NCBI RefSeq assembly: GCF_000717655.1
Contig: NZ_JNZY01000002.1
Location: 248,001 to 312,000, forward strand
Direction: 5' to 3'
DNA from: Streptomyces katrae
GTDB lineage: Bacteria; Actinomycetota; Actinomycetes; Streptomycetales; Streptomycetaceae
Length of the DNA: 64,000 nt
Shown piece after piece: positions 53,972 through 62,341 of this stretch; within the stretch, counting starts at the first letter, position 1; every line of letters starts with the position of its first letter. A program made the translations under genes and the position numbers. A model generated the notes under the pieces. That model searched no databases and was not told where the DNA came from. It worked only from the letters and a program-made list of their open reading frames with translations.

Positions 53972-54113
53972 CCCACTGTTCAGGTCGGCTTCGCCTCCGG
54001 GGCCGCCTTTGCCGGCTCCAGGAGGGCGTGCGTCCTCGGAATCCGCTCGTGCCTCACGCATTCCTCCGGGCGCTCGCCCTCCTTCGCCGACGCGGCCCCT
54101 TCGGCTCAGCCGG
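53972..54113 (+). repeat. Tandem structured repeat, unit 2
   Basis: Near-identical second 142-bp copy. It begins CCCACTGTTCAGG, so the TAG stop of unit 1 is CAG here. Two compensating single-base indels separate the units. Confidence 0.8.
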
Positions 54114-54138
54114 CCGTGCCGTACGGGCAAGGGGCGGC

Positions 54139-54543
54139 TCAGGCGGAGTTGGCGGCCAGGCGGGGGCGGAGGAGGCCCGCCAGGGCGTCCGCGAACTCCA
54201 CCGGGTCGACCGGGAGGGTCACCGCGGCGTCGGCGCGGCTCCAGGTGGCCAGCCAGGCGTCCTGCGGACGCCCCATCAGCAGCAGTACCGGCGGGCACCG
54301 GAAGATCTCGTCCTTGATCTGCCGGCACACGCCCATGCCCCCGGCCGGAACCGCCTCGCCGTCCAGCACGCAGACGTCGATCCCGCCCGCGTCCAGCTCG
54401 CTCAGGACGGCCGGGAGGGTGGCGCATTCCACGAACTCGACCGGCGGCAGGTCCGCGGCCGGCCTGCGTCCGGCCGCCAGCCGCACCTGCTCCCGGGTGC
54501 TCGCGTCGTCGCTGTAGACCAGAACCCGTGCAGTCGACCGCAT
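54139..54543 (-). CDS. Stand-alone receiver-like protein
   Basis: A 134-residue single-domain receiver fold. The acidic pair (YSDDAS, about 10-14) and the Asp after the third strand (DVCVLDGEA, about 57) are present. However, the Lys normally found before the last helix is Leu (VTLPVDP), so phosphorylation signalling is probably atypical. There is no output domain. ATG 54543 has GGAGG upstream. Convergent to the repeat and divergent from ctaE. Possibly a local regulator of the respiratory genes; this is conjecture. Confidence 0.75.
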   Translation of the reverse strand: MRSTARVLVYSDDASTREQVRLAAGRRPAADLPPVEFVECATLPAVLSELDAGGIDVCVLDGEAVPAGGMGVCRQIKDEIFRCPPVLLLMGRPQDAWLATWSRADAAVTLPVDPVEFADALAGLLRPRLAANSA

Positions 54544-54730
54544 TTCGTTCCTCCACGGTGCCGTGAATAACGTTGATGTTGCGCGGGATGCTACTCCGTC
54601 CGACCCGGTGTCAACATCGGTTCGGACAGCCTCGCCGGCGAACGCCCCGGGCCGATCTGATGGGCCGTTCGGGCCTTGCACACGCCCCTGACACTCCGAA
54701 CGGCACCCCCCGGGGTGAGGGCGGGATAAG

Positions 54731-54751
54731 CGACCGACATAATGTCGGTCG
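54731..54751. promoter_or_regulatory. Perfect palindrome over the ctaE start
   Basis: Arms CGACCGACAT and ATGTCGGTCG around one base. The palindrome contains the annotated ATG (54742) and ends at the first base of an alternative GTG start (54751). A TAATGT sequence inside it (54740-54745) could be a -10 box for a leaderless GTG transcript. Operator or start-codon-masking hairpin. Confidence 0.6.
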
Positions 54752-55362
54752 TGGCGACAGCAACGACAGTAGATACCGGGCACGCGCACCCGACGGTCAA
54801 CCGGCCGAACCTCGTCAGCGTCGGAACCATCATCTGGTTGAGTTCCGAGCTGATGTTCTTCGCGGCCCTCTTCGCGATGTACTTCACCCTGCGATCCGTG
54901 ACAGGTCCCGAGTACTGGACAGAGCAGGCTTCGGCCTTGAATCTGCCCTTCTCGGCGACGAACACGACGATCCTGGTGCTTTCCTCCCTCACCTGCCAGC
55001 TCGGCGTATTCGCCGCAGAGCGCGGTGACGTGAAGAAGCTCCGGTCGTGGTTCATGATCACGTTCGTCATGGGTGCGATCTTCATTGGCGGCCAGGTGTT
55101 CGAGTACACCGAGCTGGTCAAGCACGAGGGCATGAGCCTCTCGTCCGGTCCGTACGGCTCGGTGTTCTACCTGACCACCGGGTTCCACGGTCTGCACGTG
55201 ACGGGCGGTCTCATCGCCTTCCTGCTGGTCCTCGGCCGGACGTACGCGGCCAAGAGGTTCACCCACGAACAGGCCACGTCGGCCATCGTCGTGTCCTACT
55301 ACTGGCACTTCGTCGATGTCGTCTGGATCGGCCTCTTCGCGACGATCTACCTGATCAAGTAG
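54742..55362 (+). CDS. ctaE: Cytochrome c oxidase subunit III
   Basis: Structural subunit of the aa3 oxidase. The protein has 206 residues and five helices, the short actinobacterial form. Family motifs: [18 protein letters not shown] (about 34-51), [37 protein letters not shown] at the end. ATG 54742 lies inside a palindrome and has no ribosome-binding site; GTG 54751 is an alternative. It is separated from ctaCDF by 2.3 kb and is followed by qcrCAB, 76 bp later. Secure. Confidence 0.95.
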   Translation: MSVVATATTVDTGHAHPTVNRPNLVSVGTIIWLSSELMFFAALFAMYFTLRSVTGPEYWTEQASALNLPFSATNTTILVLSSLTCQLGVFAAERGDVKKLRSWFMITFVMGAIFIGGQVFEYTELVKHEGMSLSSGPYGSVFYLTTGFHGLHVTGGLIAFLLVLGRTYAAKRFTHEQATSAIVVSYYWHFVDVVWIGLFATIYLIK

Positions 55363-55438
55363 CGAACACGTCACCGGGCAAGACCCGGCACTCTATCCAG
55401 AAACACCGACGCAGAAGATCCTGACACCGGGGTAATCC

Positions 55439-56248
55439 GTGAAAAAGCTCTCCGCACGACGACGCCATCCGCTGGCGGCGGTCGTCGTTCTACTCCTCGC
55501 GCTGGCGGCCACTGGGGGGCTGTACGCCGCCTTTGCTCCCGCGGGCAAGGCGCAGGCCGATGAAACCGCCCAGTCCCTCGCCATCGAGGAGGGCAAGAAG
55601 CTCTACGCCGTGGGCTGCGCAAGCTGCCACGGAACCGGCGGTCAGGGTTCCACTGACGGCCCCAGCCTGGTCGGCGTCGGCTCCGCGGCCGTCGACTTCC
55701 AGGTGAGCACGGGCCGCATGCCCGCCCAGCAGCCTGGCGTCCAGGTGCCGAAGAAGCCGGTCATCTACACCCAGCCGCAGATCGACCAGCTGGCCGCGTA
55801 CATCGCCTCCCTCGGCGCCGGCCCGATCGTGCCGACCGAGAAGCAGTACGACCCGGCGGGCGCCGACATCGCCAGGGGTGGTGAGCTGTTCCGCAACAAC
55901 TGCGCGCAGTGCCACAACTTCACCGGTGAAGGCGGCGCACTGACGAACGGCAAGTACGCCCCCAACCTCGAGGGCGTCGAGCCGAAGCACATCTACGAGG
56001 CCATGCTCACCGGCCCGCAGAACATGCCCTCCTTCCCGGACAGCACCATGCCGACGAAGGAGAAGAAGGACATCATCGCGTACATCCAGCACGTGAACGG
56101 CGAGAAGTCGGTCAGCCCTGGCGGCCTGAAGCTCGGTGGCCTCGGCCCCGTCTCCGAAGGTCTGTTCGGCTGGATCTTCGGCCTGGGTGCGCTGATCGCT
56201 GTCGCCGTCTGGGTCGCGGCCCACACCGCTAAGGCCAAGAAGTCATGA
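55439..56248 (+). CDS. qcrC: Diheme cytochrome c subunit of the bcc complex
   Basis: Passes electrons from the Rieske protein to the oxidase. The protein has 269 residues: an N-terminal signal/anchor (about 11-33), two cytochrome c domains with CASCH (about 62) and CAQCH (about 161), and a C-terminal helix (about 240-262). The two CxxCH motifs on one chain are typical of actinobacterial QcrC, which replaces soluble cytochrome c. GTG 55439. Overlaps qcrA by ATGA. Secure. Confidence 0.97.
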   Translation: MKKLSARRRHPLAAVVVLLLALAATGGLYAAFAPAGKAQADETAQSLAIEEGKKLYAVGCASCHGTGGQGSTDGPSLVGVGSAAVDFQVSTGRMPAQQPGVQVPKKPVIYTQPQIDQLAAYIASLGAGPIVPTEKQYDPAGADIARGGELFRNNCAQCHNFTGEGGALTNGKYAPNLEGVEPKHIYEAMLTGPQNMPSFPDSTMPTKEKKDIIAYIQHVNGEKSVSPGGLKLGGLGPVSEGLFGWIFGLGALIAVAVWVAAHTAKAKKS

Positions 56249-57303
56249 GTAGCCAAGACATTCCCGAAGAGAAGCACCTGCCGAGCGAGCAGGGCGACGC
56301 GCACCACGGTGGCGTAGCAGTCGCGGACGACCCGTTCGCCGACCCGGGCCTGCCGGTCCACAAGCCCCGTATCCAGGACATCGACGAGCGGGCCGCGAAG
56401 CGCTCCGAGCGCACCGTGGCGATGCTGTTCACGCTGTCGATGCTGGCCACGGTCGGCTTCATCGCCTCGTACGTGACCATCCCGGTCGACAAGATCGTCT
56501 ACATCTTCCCCATCGGGAAGGTGAGCGGGCTCAACTTCGCCCTCGGTCTGACCCTGGGCACCGCCCTCTTCTGCATCGGCGCGGGCGCGGTCCACTGGGC
56601 CCGCACCCTGATGTCCGACGTGGAGGTCGCCGACGAGCGCCACGAGATCGCGGCGCCGCCGGAGGTCAAGGCGAAGGTCCTCGCGGACTTCGCCGACGGT
56701 GCGAACGAGTCCGCCATCGGCCGCCGCCCGCTGATCCGCAACACGATGCTCGGCGCGCTGGCCATGCTGCCGCTGTCCGCCGTCATGATCATGCGCGACC
56801 TGGGCCCGCTGCCCGAGGAGAAGCTGCGCAAGACCGTGTGGGCCAAGGGCAAGCTGCTCATCAACCAGAACACGATGGAGCCGCTGCGTCCCGAGGACGT
56901 CCAGGTCGGTTCGCTGACCTTCGTCGTGCCCGAGGGCCTGGAGGAGGAGCAGCACGACTTCCAGACGCAGATCGCCAAGGCTGCCGTGATGATCGTCCGG
57001 ATCAAGCCGGAGGACATCAAGGACAAGCAGGAACTCGAGTGGTCCCACGAGGGCATCGTGGCCTACTCGAAGATCTGCACCCACGTCGGCTGCCCGATCA
57101 GCCTGTACGAGCAGCAGACGCACCACGTGCTCTGCCCGTGCCACCAGTCCACTTTCGACCTCTCCGACGGCGCCCGTGTCATCTTCGGCCCGGCCGGCCA
57201 CGCGCTTCCGCAGCTGCGGATCGGCGTGAACGGCGAAGGCTTCCTCGAGGCGCTCGGCGACTTCGAAGAGCCCGTCGGTCCTGCATTCTGGGAGCGCGGA
57301 TGA
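56245..57303 (+). CDS. qcrA: Rieske iron-sulfur subunit
   Basis: The [2Fe-2S] subunit of the menaquinol oxidising complex. The protein has 352 residues. Three helices in the N-terminal region (about 60-185) are typical of actinobacteria (other bacteria have one). The cluster motif is CTHVGCP (about 278) and CPCHQSTFD (about 298). It overlaps both neighbours by four bases. Secure. Confidence 0.97.
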   Translation: MSSQDIPEEKHLPSEQGDAHHGGVAVADDPFADPGLPVHKPRIQDIDERAAKRSERTVAMLFTLSMLATVGFIASYVTIPVDKIVYIFPIGKVSGLNFALGLTLGTALFCIGAGAVHWARTLMSDVEVADERHEIAAPPEVKAKVLADFADGANESAIGRRPLIRNTMLGALAMLPLSAVMIMRDLGPLPEEKLRKTVWAKGKLLINQNTMEPLRPEDVQVGSLTFVVPEGLEEEQHDFQTQIAKAAVMIVRIKPEDIKDKQELEWSHEGIVAYSKICTHVGCPISLYEQQTHHVLCPCHQSTFDLSDGARVIFGPAGHALPQLRIGVNGEGFLEALGDFEEPVGPAFWERG

Positions 57304-58925
57304 GCACTGCCACTGATTCGAAGCGCAAAGCGCCGGCCGGCGAGCGGGTAGCCGACTGGGCGGACGGCCGCCTGGGCATCTACAGCCTGGCCAAGTCCAA
57401 CATGCGCAAGATCTTCCCGGACCACTGGTCCTTCATGCTGGGTGAGATCTGCCTCTACAGCTTCATCATCATCATCCTCACGGGTGTGTACCTGACGCTG
57501 TTCTTCCACCCGAGCATGAACGAGGTCGTGTACCACGGCTCGTACGTGCCGATGCAGGGCGTCCTGATGTCCGAGGCCTTCGCCTCGACGCTGGACATCA
57601 GCTTCGACGTCCGCGGTGGTCTGCTCATCCGGCAGATCCACCACTGGGCGGCCCTGATCTTCGTCGCGGGCATGGTCGTGCACATGATGCGCGTCTTCTT
57701 CACCGGCGCGTTCCGCAAGCCGCGCGAGGTCAACTGGATCTTCGGCTTCCTGCTGCTGGTCCTCGGCATGTTCACCGGTTTCACCGGTTACTCCCTGCCG
57801 GACGACCTGCTCTCGGGCACCGGTGTCCGCTTCATGGAGGGCGCGATCCTGTCCGTGCCGATCGTCGGCACGTACCTCTCGTTCTTCCTCTTCGGCGGCG
57901 AGTTCCCCGGCGGCGACTTCGTCGCACGGTTCTACTCGATCCACATCCTGCTGCTGCCCGGCATCATGATGGGCCTGCTGGTGGCCCACCTGATCCTGGT
58001 CTTCTACCACAAGCACACCCAGTTCGCGGGTCCCGGCAAGACGAACAACAACGTCGTCGGCATGCCGCTGCTGCCGGTCTACATGGCCAAGGCCGGAGGC
58101 TTCTTCTTCCTGGTCTTCGGTGTCATCGCGGCCATCGCGGCGATCGCCTCGATCAACCCGATCTGGGCGCTCGGCCCGTACCGCCCGGACCACGTGTCCA
58201 CCGGTGCGCAGCCCGACTGGTACATGGGTATGCCGGAAGGCCTGATCCGAGCCATGCCGGGCTGGGAGATCAACCTGTGGGGCCACACGCTCGTCCTGGG
58301 CGTGTTCATCCCGCTGCTGCTCTTCCCGCTGGTGCTGGGCGCGATCGCCGTCTGGCCGTTCATCGAGTCCTGGGTCACCGGGGACAAGCGCGAGCACCAC
58401 ATCCTGGACCGTCCGCGCAACGTCCCGACCCGTACGGCCTTCGGTGTCGCCTGGATCGCGGAGTACATCGTGCTGCTGATCGGCGGTGGAAACGACATGT
58501 TCGCGCAGTACTTCCACCTCTCGATCAACAACATCACGTGGTTCGTCCGGATCGGCTTCTTCGCCGTCCCGGTCCTCGCGTTCATCGTCACCAAGCGCAT
58601 CTGCCTCGGCCTGCAGCGCCGGGACCACGACAAGGTGCTGCACGGTCGCGAGACCGGCATCATCAAGCGCCTGCCGCACGGTGAGTTCGTCGAGGTCCAC
58701 GAGCCGCTGTCGCAGGGCAAGCTGCACACGCTCACCGCGCACGAGCAGTACAAGCCGATCGAGATCGGCCCGACGGTCGACGAGAACGGTGTCGAGCGCA
58801 AGGTCGGCCGCATGGAGAAGCTCCGCGCGAAGCTCAGCAAGGGCTTCTACGCCGAGAACAACCAGATTCCGAAGCCCACGGTGGAGGAGTACAAGGAGAT
58901 CCAGAGCGGCCACGGCCATCACTGA
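57300..58925 (+). CDS. qcrB: Cytochrome b subunit
   Basis: Di-heme membrane subunit that oxidises menaquinol. The protein has 541 residues, longer than mitochondrial cytochrome b due to a C-terminal soluble extension (about 425-541). Heme ligand pairs are visible in QIHHWAALIF (helix B) and SIHILLLPGIMMGLLVAHL (helix D), with the quinol-site PEW-like segment absent or replaced by PDWYMG. ATG 57300 overlaps qcrA by ATGA. Followed by a T-tailed terminator. Secure. Confidence 0.97.
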   Translation: MSTATDSKRKAPAGERVADWADGRLGIYSLAKSNMRKIFPDHWSFMLGEICLYSFIIIILTGVYLTLFFHPSMNEVVYHGSYVPMQGVLMSEAFASTLDISFDVRGGLLIRQIHHWAALIFVAGMVVHMMRVFFTGAFRKPREVNWIFGFLLLVLGMFTGFTGYSLPDDLLSGTGVRFMEGAILSVPIVGTYLSFFLFGGEFPGGDFVARFYSIHILLLPGIMMGLLVAHLILVFYHKHTQFAGPGKTNNNVVGMPLLPVYMAKAGGFFFLVFGVIAAIAAIASINPIWALGPYRPDHVSTGAQPDWYMGMPEGLIRAMPGWEINLWGHTLVLGVFIPLLLFPLVLGAIAVWPFIESWVTGDKREHHILDRPRNVPTRTAFGVAWIAEYIVLLIGGGNDMFAQYFHLSINNITWFVRIGFFAVPVLAFIVTKRICLGLQRRDHDKVLHGRETGIIKRLPHGEFVEVHEPLSQGKLHTLTAHEQYKPIEIGPTVDENGVERKVGRMEKLRAKLSKGFYAENNQIPKPTVEEYKEIQSGHGHH

Positions 58926-58972
58926 TCCCGCTTGAGGGGCTGATTTCGGTCAGTCCTGGTGTCGCCACGGCG

Positions 58973-59003
58973 AGAGCCCCGTCCAGTGTCCGGACGGGGC
59001 TCT
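58973..59003 (+). terminator. qcr operon terminator
   Basis: 12-bp stem AGAGCCCCGTCC and complement, seven-base loop, followed by TT. Confidence 0.85.
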
Positions 59004-59033
59004 TTGCCGTCCCCGGGGCTGGATAGGCTGGAG

Positions 59034-59039
59034 CCCTTC
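59034..59039 (+). promoter_or_regulatory. Candidate -10 box of trpD
   Basis: TAGGCT 52 bp before the trpD ATG; -35 not clear. Confidence 0.3.
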
Positions 59040-59091
59040 CCATTCACGTGGGCCCCGACATCGGGTGGCCGACCGAAAGCAGGAGCGGACC

Positions 59092-60156
59092 ATGAACGTT
59101 GTGACCCCGGCAGGCGGCGACAGCGTGGCGGCCCGTGGCTGGCCGGGTCTCCTCGACGCCCTGCTGAGCGGCCAGGACCTGCGCGCCGAGGAGACCGCCT
59201 GGGCCATGGACCGGATCATGCGCGGGGAGGCCACCGACGCCCAGATCGCCGGCTTCGTGGTGGCGCTGCGGGCCAAGGGGGAGACCGTCGCGGAGATCAA
59301 CGGCCTCGTGCGGTCCATGTACGGGCACGCCAACCTGATCGAGGTGCCGGGCCGGACGGTGGACATCGTCGGCACCGGCGGCGACGGGGCCAAGACGGTG
59401 AACATCTCGACGATGTCGTCGATCGTGGTGGCCGGTACGGGCGCCAAGGTCGTCAAGCACGGAAACCGGGCAGCGTCCTCCGCGAGCGGCTCCTCCGACG
59501 TCCTGGAGAAGCTCGGCGTCAACCTCGACCTCAGCACGGCGCGGGTCGTCGAGGTCGCCGCCGAGGCCGGCATCACCTTCTGCTTCGCGGTGAAGTTCCA
59601 CCCGGCGCTGCGGCACGTCGCGGCGGCCCGCAGGGAACTCGGCATCCGCACCACCTTCAACATCCTCGGCCCGCTGACCAACCCGGCCCGGGTCCGGGCC
59701 CAGGCCTCCGGCGTGGCCGACGCCCGGATGGCCCCGATCGTCGCGGGCGTCCTCGCCGAGCGGGGCTCCTCCGCGCTGGTCTTCCGCGGCGACGACGGCC
59801 TGGACGAACTGACCACGGCGTCGACCTCGCGGATCTGGTGGGTCCGCGACGGCAAGGTCACCGAGCAGACCCTCGACCCGCGTGACGTGGGCATCTCCCT
59901 GGTCGACGTCTCCGCCCTGGCCGGCGGGGACCCCTCGTACAACGCGGACGTGGCCCGCCGCCTGCTGGCCGGCGAGACCGGCCCGGTCCGCGACGCCGTC
60001 CTGCTGAACTCGGCCGCCGCCCTGGTGGCGCTGGACCCGGGCACCGGCAGCCTGGAGGAGCAGATCGCGGCCGGGATCACCCGCGCGGCCGAGTCGATCG
60101 ACTCGGGGGCGGCGCGGGCCGCCCTGGAGCGCTGGGTCCGGGCCAGCAACGCGTAG
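59092..60156 (+). CDS. trpD: Anthranilate phosphoribosyltransferase
   Basis: Second step of tryptophan synthesis: anthranilate plus PRPP gives phosphoribosylanthranilate. The protein has 354 residues. The PRPP loop [14 protein letters not shown] (about 86-99), [15 protein letters not shown] (about 121-135) and NILGPLTNP (about 187-195) are family marks. ATG 59092 follows CAGGAGCGG. No other trp genes are in the window. A hairpin terminator follows. Confidence 0.97.
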   Translation: MNVVTPAGGDSVAARGWPGLLDALLSGQDLRAEETAWAMDRIMRGEATDAQIAGFVVALRAKGETVAEINGLVRSMYGHANLIEVPGRTVDIVGTGGDGAKTVNISTMSSIVVAGTGAKVVKHGNRAASSASGSSDVLEKLGVNLDLSTARVVEVAAEAGITFCFAVKFHPALRHVAAARRELGIRTTFNILGPLTNPARVRAQASGVADARMAPIVAGVLAERGSSALVFRGDDGLDELTTASTSRIWWVRDGKVTEQTLDPRDVGISLVDVSALAGGDPSYNADVARRLLAGETGPVRDAVLLNSAAALVALDPGTGSLEEQIAAGITRAAESIDSGAARAALERWVRASNA

Positions 60157-60190
60157 CCGCCCGACCGCGCCGGAAAGGCGTGAAAGCGAT

Positions 60191-60219
60191 GACCCCGGTC
60201 CACGATGCGGACCGGGGTC
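60191..60219 (+). terminator. trpD terminator
   Basis: 11-bp stem GACCCCGGTCC and complement, seven-base loop, TT after the stem. Confidence 0.85.
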
Positions 60220-60253
60220 TTGCGCGTGAGGGATCTTGTGGCAGGATGCTGAC

Positions 60254-60369
60254 CAGGTCACGAGTGACAGCGTTTAGGCCCCGGCTTGCTGTCCGGCAAC
60301 CCTCCTTCCGTGGCGGGGTGCCCCGGGTGATGACCAGGCCGTAGGCAGAAAGGCCCACGGCAAGCGCGG
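60254..60369 (+). ncRNA. SAM-IV riboswitch aptamer
   Basis: Matches the SAM-IV class known from actinomycete sulfur-metabolism genes. The closing stem pairs GGTCA (60256-60260) with TGACC (60331-60335); the core has GCCCCGGCTTGCTG-like and CCGGCAACCCTCC segments, followed by GGGGTGCCCCGGGTGATGACC. A 3' stem (CCGT..GGC/GCC..ACGG) and GGCAAGCGCGG end the aptamer. It senses S-adenosylmethionine and is expected to shut off the downstream gene when it is plentiful. Confidence 0.88.
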
Positions 60370-60372
60370 ATC

Positions 60373-60410
60373 CCTCGACACCAGGGGTCCTGGTCCCTCG
60401 AGGAGTTTTT
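60373..60410 (+). terminator. Terminator-like expression platform of the riboswitch
   Basis: Stem CCTCGA / TCGAGG extended by ACCAGG / CCTGGT with a GGT loop, followed by AG and TTTTT (60406-60410). A T tract is unusual in this genome, so regulated termination is plausible. The ribosome-binding site of the leader ORF overlaps the stem. Confidence 0.65.
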
Positions 60411-60412
60411 CC

Positions 60413-60433
60413 GTGAGCAAGCGAATGCGATAG
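60413..60433 (+). CDS. Six-codon leader ORF
   Basis: GTG-AGC-AAG-CGA-ATG-CGA-TAG encodes MSKRMR. It has an AGGAG site (60401-60405) nested in the riboswitch terminator stem. It may couple SAM sensing to translation, or be incidental. Confidence 0.35.
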   Translation: MSKRMR

Positions 60434-60590
60434 GGCGACTCCGCCCCTTCTTCACCCTCCGCGCGGCACCCAGCCGTCCGTGCGTCGAGGCAACTCCCGT
60501 ACCCCACAGCCGGATGCGCGTCCGCGCATCCGTGCACCCGCGTACGGGCCGTCCGAAGCCATTCAGCCTGTCCCGCCGGGAGATACCGCC
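60434..60590 (+). other. Leader between the riboswitch region and the class-V aminotransferase gene
   Basis: 157 bases without a gene. I see no strong hairpin or promoter. Confidence 0.4.
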
Positions 60591-61979
60591 ATGTCCACGT
60601 ACCCGAACGCCGTCGCCACCGCCGCCGTTGCCGCTCCTGCCGACCCCGCCTGTGCCGAGCCGCTGCCGGTCCTCGGCCGGGACGTCACCGTCCCGCTCGT
60701 CACCGGCGGCGAGGTCACCTACGCAGCCCTCGACTACGCGGCCAGCGCCCCCGCCCTGCAGCGGGTCTGGGACGACGTCGCCGCGTACGCCCCCTACTAC
60801 GGCAGCGTGCACCGCGGCGCCGGCTACCTCTCCCAGCTCTCCACCGACCTCTTCGAGCAGAGCCGCGCCACGGTCGCCGAGTTCCTCGACTGCCGCCCCG
60901 CCGACCAGGTCGTCTTCACCCGGTCCACCACCGACTCGCTGAACCTGCTGGCCGCCGTGCTCCCGGCCGGCTGCCAGGTCTTCGTGTTCGAGACCGAGCA
61001 CCACGCCTCGCTGCTGCCGTGGGGCGACGCGCAGGTCACGTACCTCAACGCGCCCCGGACCCCGGCCCAGGCCGTCGAGACCCTCGTACGGGCGCTGGCC
61101 GACCATGACCCCTGCGGTCCGGCGCTGGTCTGCGTCACCGGCGCCTCCAACGTCACCGGTGAGCTGTGGCCGGTGAAGGAACTCGCCGCCGCGGCGCACG
61201 CCCACGGTGCGCGGATCGTCCTGGACGCCGCCCAGTTGGCCCCGCACCACCCCGTCTCCGTGCAGGAGTTGGACGTGGACTGGGTGGCCTTCTCCGGGCA
61301 CAAGCTGTACGCGCCGTTCGGCTCGGGCGTACTGGCCGGCCGCGCGGACTGGCTGCAGCAGGCGGAGCCGTACCTGGCCGGCGGCGGCGCCTCCCGGAAG
61401 GTCGCCCGCCGCGCGGACGGCGGCGTCGACGTCGAGTGGCACACCACGGCCGCCCGCCACGAGGCCGGCTCCCCGAACGTGATCGGCGTGTACTCGATCG
61501 CCTCCGCCTGCAAGGCCCTGACCGAGGCGGGCTTCGACAGCCTCGTCGCCCGCGAGCGCCACCTGATCGCCAAGGTCCGGGCCGGCCTGGCGGAGGTTCC
61601 CGCCGTCCGGATCCTCTCCCTCTTCGGGGACGACGCCCCGCGGGTCGGCGTCATCTCCTTCGTCGTGGACGGCTGGAACAGCTCGCACTTCGCGGCCGCG
61701 CTGTCGGCGGAGTACGGGATCGGCGTCCGCGACGGCCTGTTCTGCGCCCACCCGCTGGTCCGTACCCTGCTGGGCAGCGAGCCGCAGGCCCAGGGCGAAT
61801 GCGGAGCCCCCGAGGTGGCCCCGGGCGAGCGCTCGCTGAACGCGATCCGCGTCAGCTTCGGTGCGGGCACCCCCGACGAGCACGTCGACCGCTTCGTCCG
61901 CGCGGTCAAGGAACTCGTCGCCGACGGAGCCAAGTGGCAGTACCGCACGGAAGAAGGCCGCTGCGTCCCGGCGGTGTGA
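60591..61979 (+). CDS. Class-V PLP-dependent aminotransferase/cysteine desulfurase-like protein
   Basis: A 462-residue PLP enzyme. The PLP Lys lies in FSGHKLYAPFGSG (about 235), the phosphate-binding segment in FTRSTTDSLNLL (about 105), and the HHASLLPW His stacking on the cofactor (about 139). The sequence resembles CsdA/SufS-like desulfurases and isopenicillin N epimerase relatives. SAM-IV control suggests a role in sulfur metabolism, but the exact reaction is unknown. ATG 60591 follows CGGGAG; the longer reading is leader. Confidence 0.88.
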   Translation: MSTYPNAVATAAVAAPADPACAEPLPVLGRDVTVPLVTGGEVTYAALDYAASAPALQRVWDDVAAYAPYYGSVHRGAGYLSQLSTDLFEQSRATVAEFLDCRPADQVVFTRSTTDSLNLLAAVLPAGCQVFVFETEHHASLLPWGDAQVTYLNAPRTPAQAVETLVRALADHDPCGPALVCVTGASNVTGELWPVKELAAAAHAHGARIVLDAAQLAPHHPVSVQELDVDWVAFSGHKLYAPFGSGVLAGRADWLQQAEPYLAGGGASRKVARRADGGVDVEWHTTAARHEAGSPNVIGVYSIASACKALTEAGFDSLVARERHLIAKVRAGLAEVPAVRILSLFGDDAPRVGVISFVVDGWNSSHFAAALSAEYGIGVRDGLFCAHPLVRTLLGSEPQAQGECGAPEVAPGERSLNAIRVSFGAGTPDEHVDRFVRAVKELVADGAKWQYRTEEGRCVPAV

Positions 61980-62059
61980 CACCGCACGGATCACGGACTG
62001 TGATGTGCCCGGCCCGGCCCGGCCCGGCCGGGCGGAGCCCGTCAGTCCGCGGTCGGACG

Positions 62060-62341
62060 CTACGCGTCCAGGCCGATCGCGAACGCCGCTTCCAAGTCGT
62101 GCTGGGAGTACGTGCGGAACGCCACGTGGGTGTCCGTCGCCTCCACGCCCGGGATCTTGCTGATGCGGCCCGGGATGATGTCCGCCAGGTTCTCGTGGCG
62201 GGCCACGCGGACCAGTGCGATCAGGTCGTACGTCCCCGTCACGGAGTAGACCTCGCTGACGTTGTCCAGTGCGGCGATCGACTCGGCGATCTCGGGGATG
62301 CGGTCCACGCTGGTCTTGATGAGCACGATCGCGGTGATCAC
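62060..62341 (-). CDS. Stand-alone Lrp/AsnC ligand-binding (RAM) domain protein
   Basis: A 93-residue protein consisting only of the Lrp ligand domain (ITAIVLIKTSVDRIPEIAE, YSVTGTYDLIALVRV), without a DNA-binding part. Such proteins bind amino acids and may modulate full-length Lrp regulators. The GTG start (62341) overlaps the stop of the rhomboid gene as GTGA. Confidence 0.88.
   Translation of the reverse strand: MITAIVLIKTSVDRIPEIAESIAALDNVSEVYSVTGTYDLIALVRVARHENLADIIPGRISKIPGVEATDTHVAFRTYSQHDLEAAFAIGLDA

Noticed and set aside
62008..62032. GGCCC tandem run after the class-V aminotransferase gene
   Set aside because: Simple GC repeat. It can fold, but no single stem-loop stands out enough to call a terminator.
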